Source of the DNA: Clostridia bacterium
GTDB lineage: Bacteria > Bacillota_E > SLMV01 > PUMD01
Length of the DNA stretch: 6,632 bases
Direction: 5' to 3'
Assembly (NCBI GenBank): GCA_007128555.1
Contig: SKXF01000376.1
Span: 1-6,632 of the forward strand
This document shows positions 6,224 through 6,632 of the stretch, piece by piece (the first letter of the stretch is position 1; every line of letters starts with the position of its first letter). The translations under genes were made by a program, and so were the position numbers. The notes under the pieces are model-generated. The model did not search any database and was not told the DNA's origin. It worked only from the letters and a program-made list of their open reading frames with translations.

Positions 6224-6252
6224 TTCATCTGTTGAAACAGAAGTCTTATACT
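6224..6252 (+). promoter_or_regulatory. Candidate promoter with internal palindrome for the oxidoreductase operon
   Basis: TATACT at 6247-6252 matches five of six bases of TATAAT. At a 17-nt spacer lies TTCATC (6224-6229), a poor -35, so activation or another sigma factor may be needed. The spacer holds TCTGTTGAAACAGA (6228-6241), a 14-nt inverted repeat with 6-bp arms, a natural place for a repressor. The implied start near 6259 would give a leader of about 54 nt before the korD-like gene. Confidence 0.35.
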
Positions 6253-6312
6253 CAGAAGGGTGAAGCTTATTGCTTGTATTGGAGACCGCCAACGGGATTT
6301 GGAGGTTTTACC

Positions 6313-6555
6313 ATGGGACGTGTTAAGAAGATCCATGTCAATGAGATCAACTGCAAAGGATGTGAGATCTGTGTGGCCGTATGTCCCCGGGATGCCATAG
6401 AGATTTCACCTGATCTCAGCCAGAGGGGAGTCTATCCTCCCCGGGTCAGGGACCTTTCGCAATGTACCGGGTGCAAACTCTGTGAGTTGCACTGCCCAGA
6501 TTTTGCAATAGCCATCGAAGTGGGGAGTGAGAATGTTGACAGTAAAGCCGGGTAA
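6313..6555 (+). CDS. korD: 2-oxoacid:ferredoxin oxidoreductase delta subunit (two [4Fe-4S] ferredoxin)
   Basis: 80 aa, a small cytoplasmic electron-transfer subunit with two ferredoxin motifs: CKGCEICVAVCP (Cys14, 17, 20, 24) and CTGCKLCELHCP (Cys51, 54, 57, 61). Both follow CxxCxxCxxxCP, so two [4Fe-4S] clusters are expected. It would pass electrons from the thiamine-diphosphate subunit to external ferredoxin. The ATG at 6313 is chosen because GGAGG sits 7 nt upstream and the protein then begins normally (MGRVKKIHVNEINC). An in-frame ATG at 6199 would add 38 residues of poor composition without a ribosome binding site. The reading as an oxidoreductase subunit rather than a free ferredoxin rests on the alpha-subunit start overlapping its 3' end. 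The kor symbol (2-oxoglutarate) is the best fit for a delta-alpha-beta-gamma order, but 2-ketoisovalerate or related oxidoreductases remain possible. Confidence 0.85.
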   Translation: MGRVKKIHVNEINCKGCEICVAVCPRDAIEISPDLSQRGVYPPRVRDLSQCTGCKLCELHCPDFAIAIEVGSENVDSKAG

Positions 6556-6632
6556 GTATTTCTGGCAGGGGAACCAGGCCTGTGTTGAGGGTGCGGTGGC
6601 CGCTGGATGTCGCCTTTTCGCCGGTTATCCCA
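6533..6632 (+). CDS. korA: 2-oxoacid:ferredoxin oxidoreductase alpha subunit, N-terminal fragment
   Basis: Only the first 33 codons are present; the gene runs out of the window. After a short lead (MLTVKPGKYF) the sequence reads WQGNQACVEGAVAAGCRLFAGYP. This matches the GNxAxAEGAxxAGxxxxxGYP signature at the start of the pyrimidine-binding domain in KorA/VorA/PorA alpha subunits, which continues into ITPSSE in most members. The enzyme oxidatively decarboxylates a 2-oxoacid to acyl-CoA, reducing ferredoxin, or runs in reverse in CO2-fixing organisms. The ATG at 6533 lies 23 bp inside the preceding gene, in another frame, with GGGGAG 5 nt upstream, so translation is coupled. Beta and gamma subunits should follow beyond the window. 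Substrate specificity cannot be judged from this fragment. Confidence 0.82.
   Translation, partial: MLTVKPGKYFWQGNQACVEGAVAAGCRLFAGYP

Larger units (their letters stand above)
5952..6312. other. 361-bp intergenic region ahead of the ferredoxin operon
   Basis: It contains the RidA terminator near its left end and a candidate promoter near its right end. In between, about 6025-6220 holds no gene I can support: the open frames there are short and lack ribosome binding sites, including a 16-codon ORF at 6121-6171. No riboswitch consensus is complete. Confidence 0.5.

Noticed and set aside
6199..6312. N-terminal extension of the ferredoxin subunit from the in-frame ATG at 6199
   Set aside because: The extension has no ribosome binding site and no family similarity, whereas the ATG at 6313 has GGAGG at ideal spacing.

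Overview
The window reads as bacterial chromosomal DNA of moderately high GC (by eye just under 60%), with strong AGGAGG-type ribosome binding sites and short spacings. The genes at its two ends belong to ferredoxin- and CoA-linked central metabolism: a succinyl-CoA-ligase-type enzyme on the left and the opening of a 2-oxoacid:ferredoxin oxidoreductase operon on the right. That points to an anaerobic or ferredoxin-dependent bacterium. The phylum cannot be fixed from the sequence alone. No mobile element, CRISPR array, tRNA or rRNA was seen.

Layout. (1) 2-1227, + strand: the C-terminal part of a beta subunit and a complete alpha subunit of an ADP/GDP-forming acyl-CoA ligase of the SucCD family, 5 nt apart. 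The active-site histidine is intact, but the loops around the substrate and CoA region differ from textbook SucCD. (2) 1228-1269: a 42-bp convergent gap filled by an 11-bp hairpin. (3) 1270-3465, - strand: a 731-aa DUF3604/PHP-type metal-dependent hydrolase-like protein with beta-rich flanking domains and no signal peptide. A 16-nt near-palindrome lies just upstream of it. (4) 3466-4139: a 674-bp divergent intergenic region with inverted repeats but no convincing gene. (5) 4140-5951, + strand: a metal-dependent amidohydrolase (imidazolonepropionase/prolidase-like), a possible 33-codon small ORF with a strong Shine-Dalgarno, and a RidA-family protein, ended by a 15-bp perfect hairpin. (6) 5952-6312: a non-coding stretch with the terminator and a candidate promoter carrying an internal palindrome. 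(7) 6313-6632, + strand: a two-cluster ferredoxin subunit (korD-like) overlapping by 23 bp the start of the alpha subunit (korA-like), which runs off the window.

How the genes may fit together. The right-hand oxidoreductase makes or uses succinyl-CoA (or another acyl-CoA) with ferredoxin, and the left-hand ligase interconverts acyl-CoA with the free acid while making ATP or GTP. Together they would form a substrate-level-phosphorylation pair for 2-oxoacids. The amidohydrolase plus RidA pair looks like a small catabolic unit: C-N bond hydrolysis, with RidA clearing enamine/imine intermediates or a related deamination. The DUF3604 protein is a separately transcribed orphan whose substrate cannot be read from sequence. 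No wholly new system is proven. The best leads are the altered ligase motifs, the in-frame small ORF after the amidohydrolase stop, the palindromic operator candidates, and the unexplained 674-bp gap.
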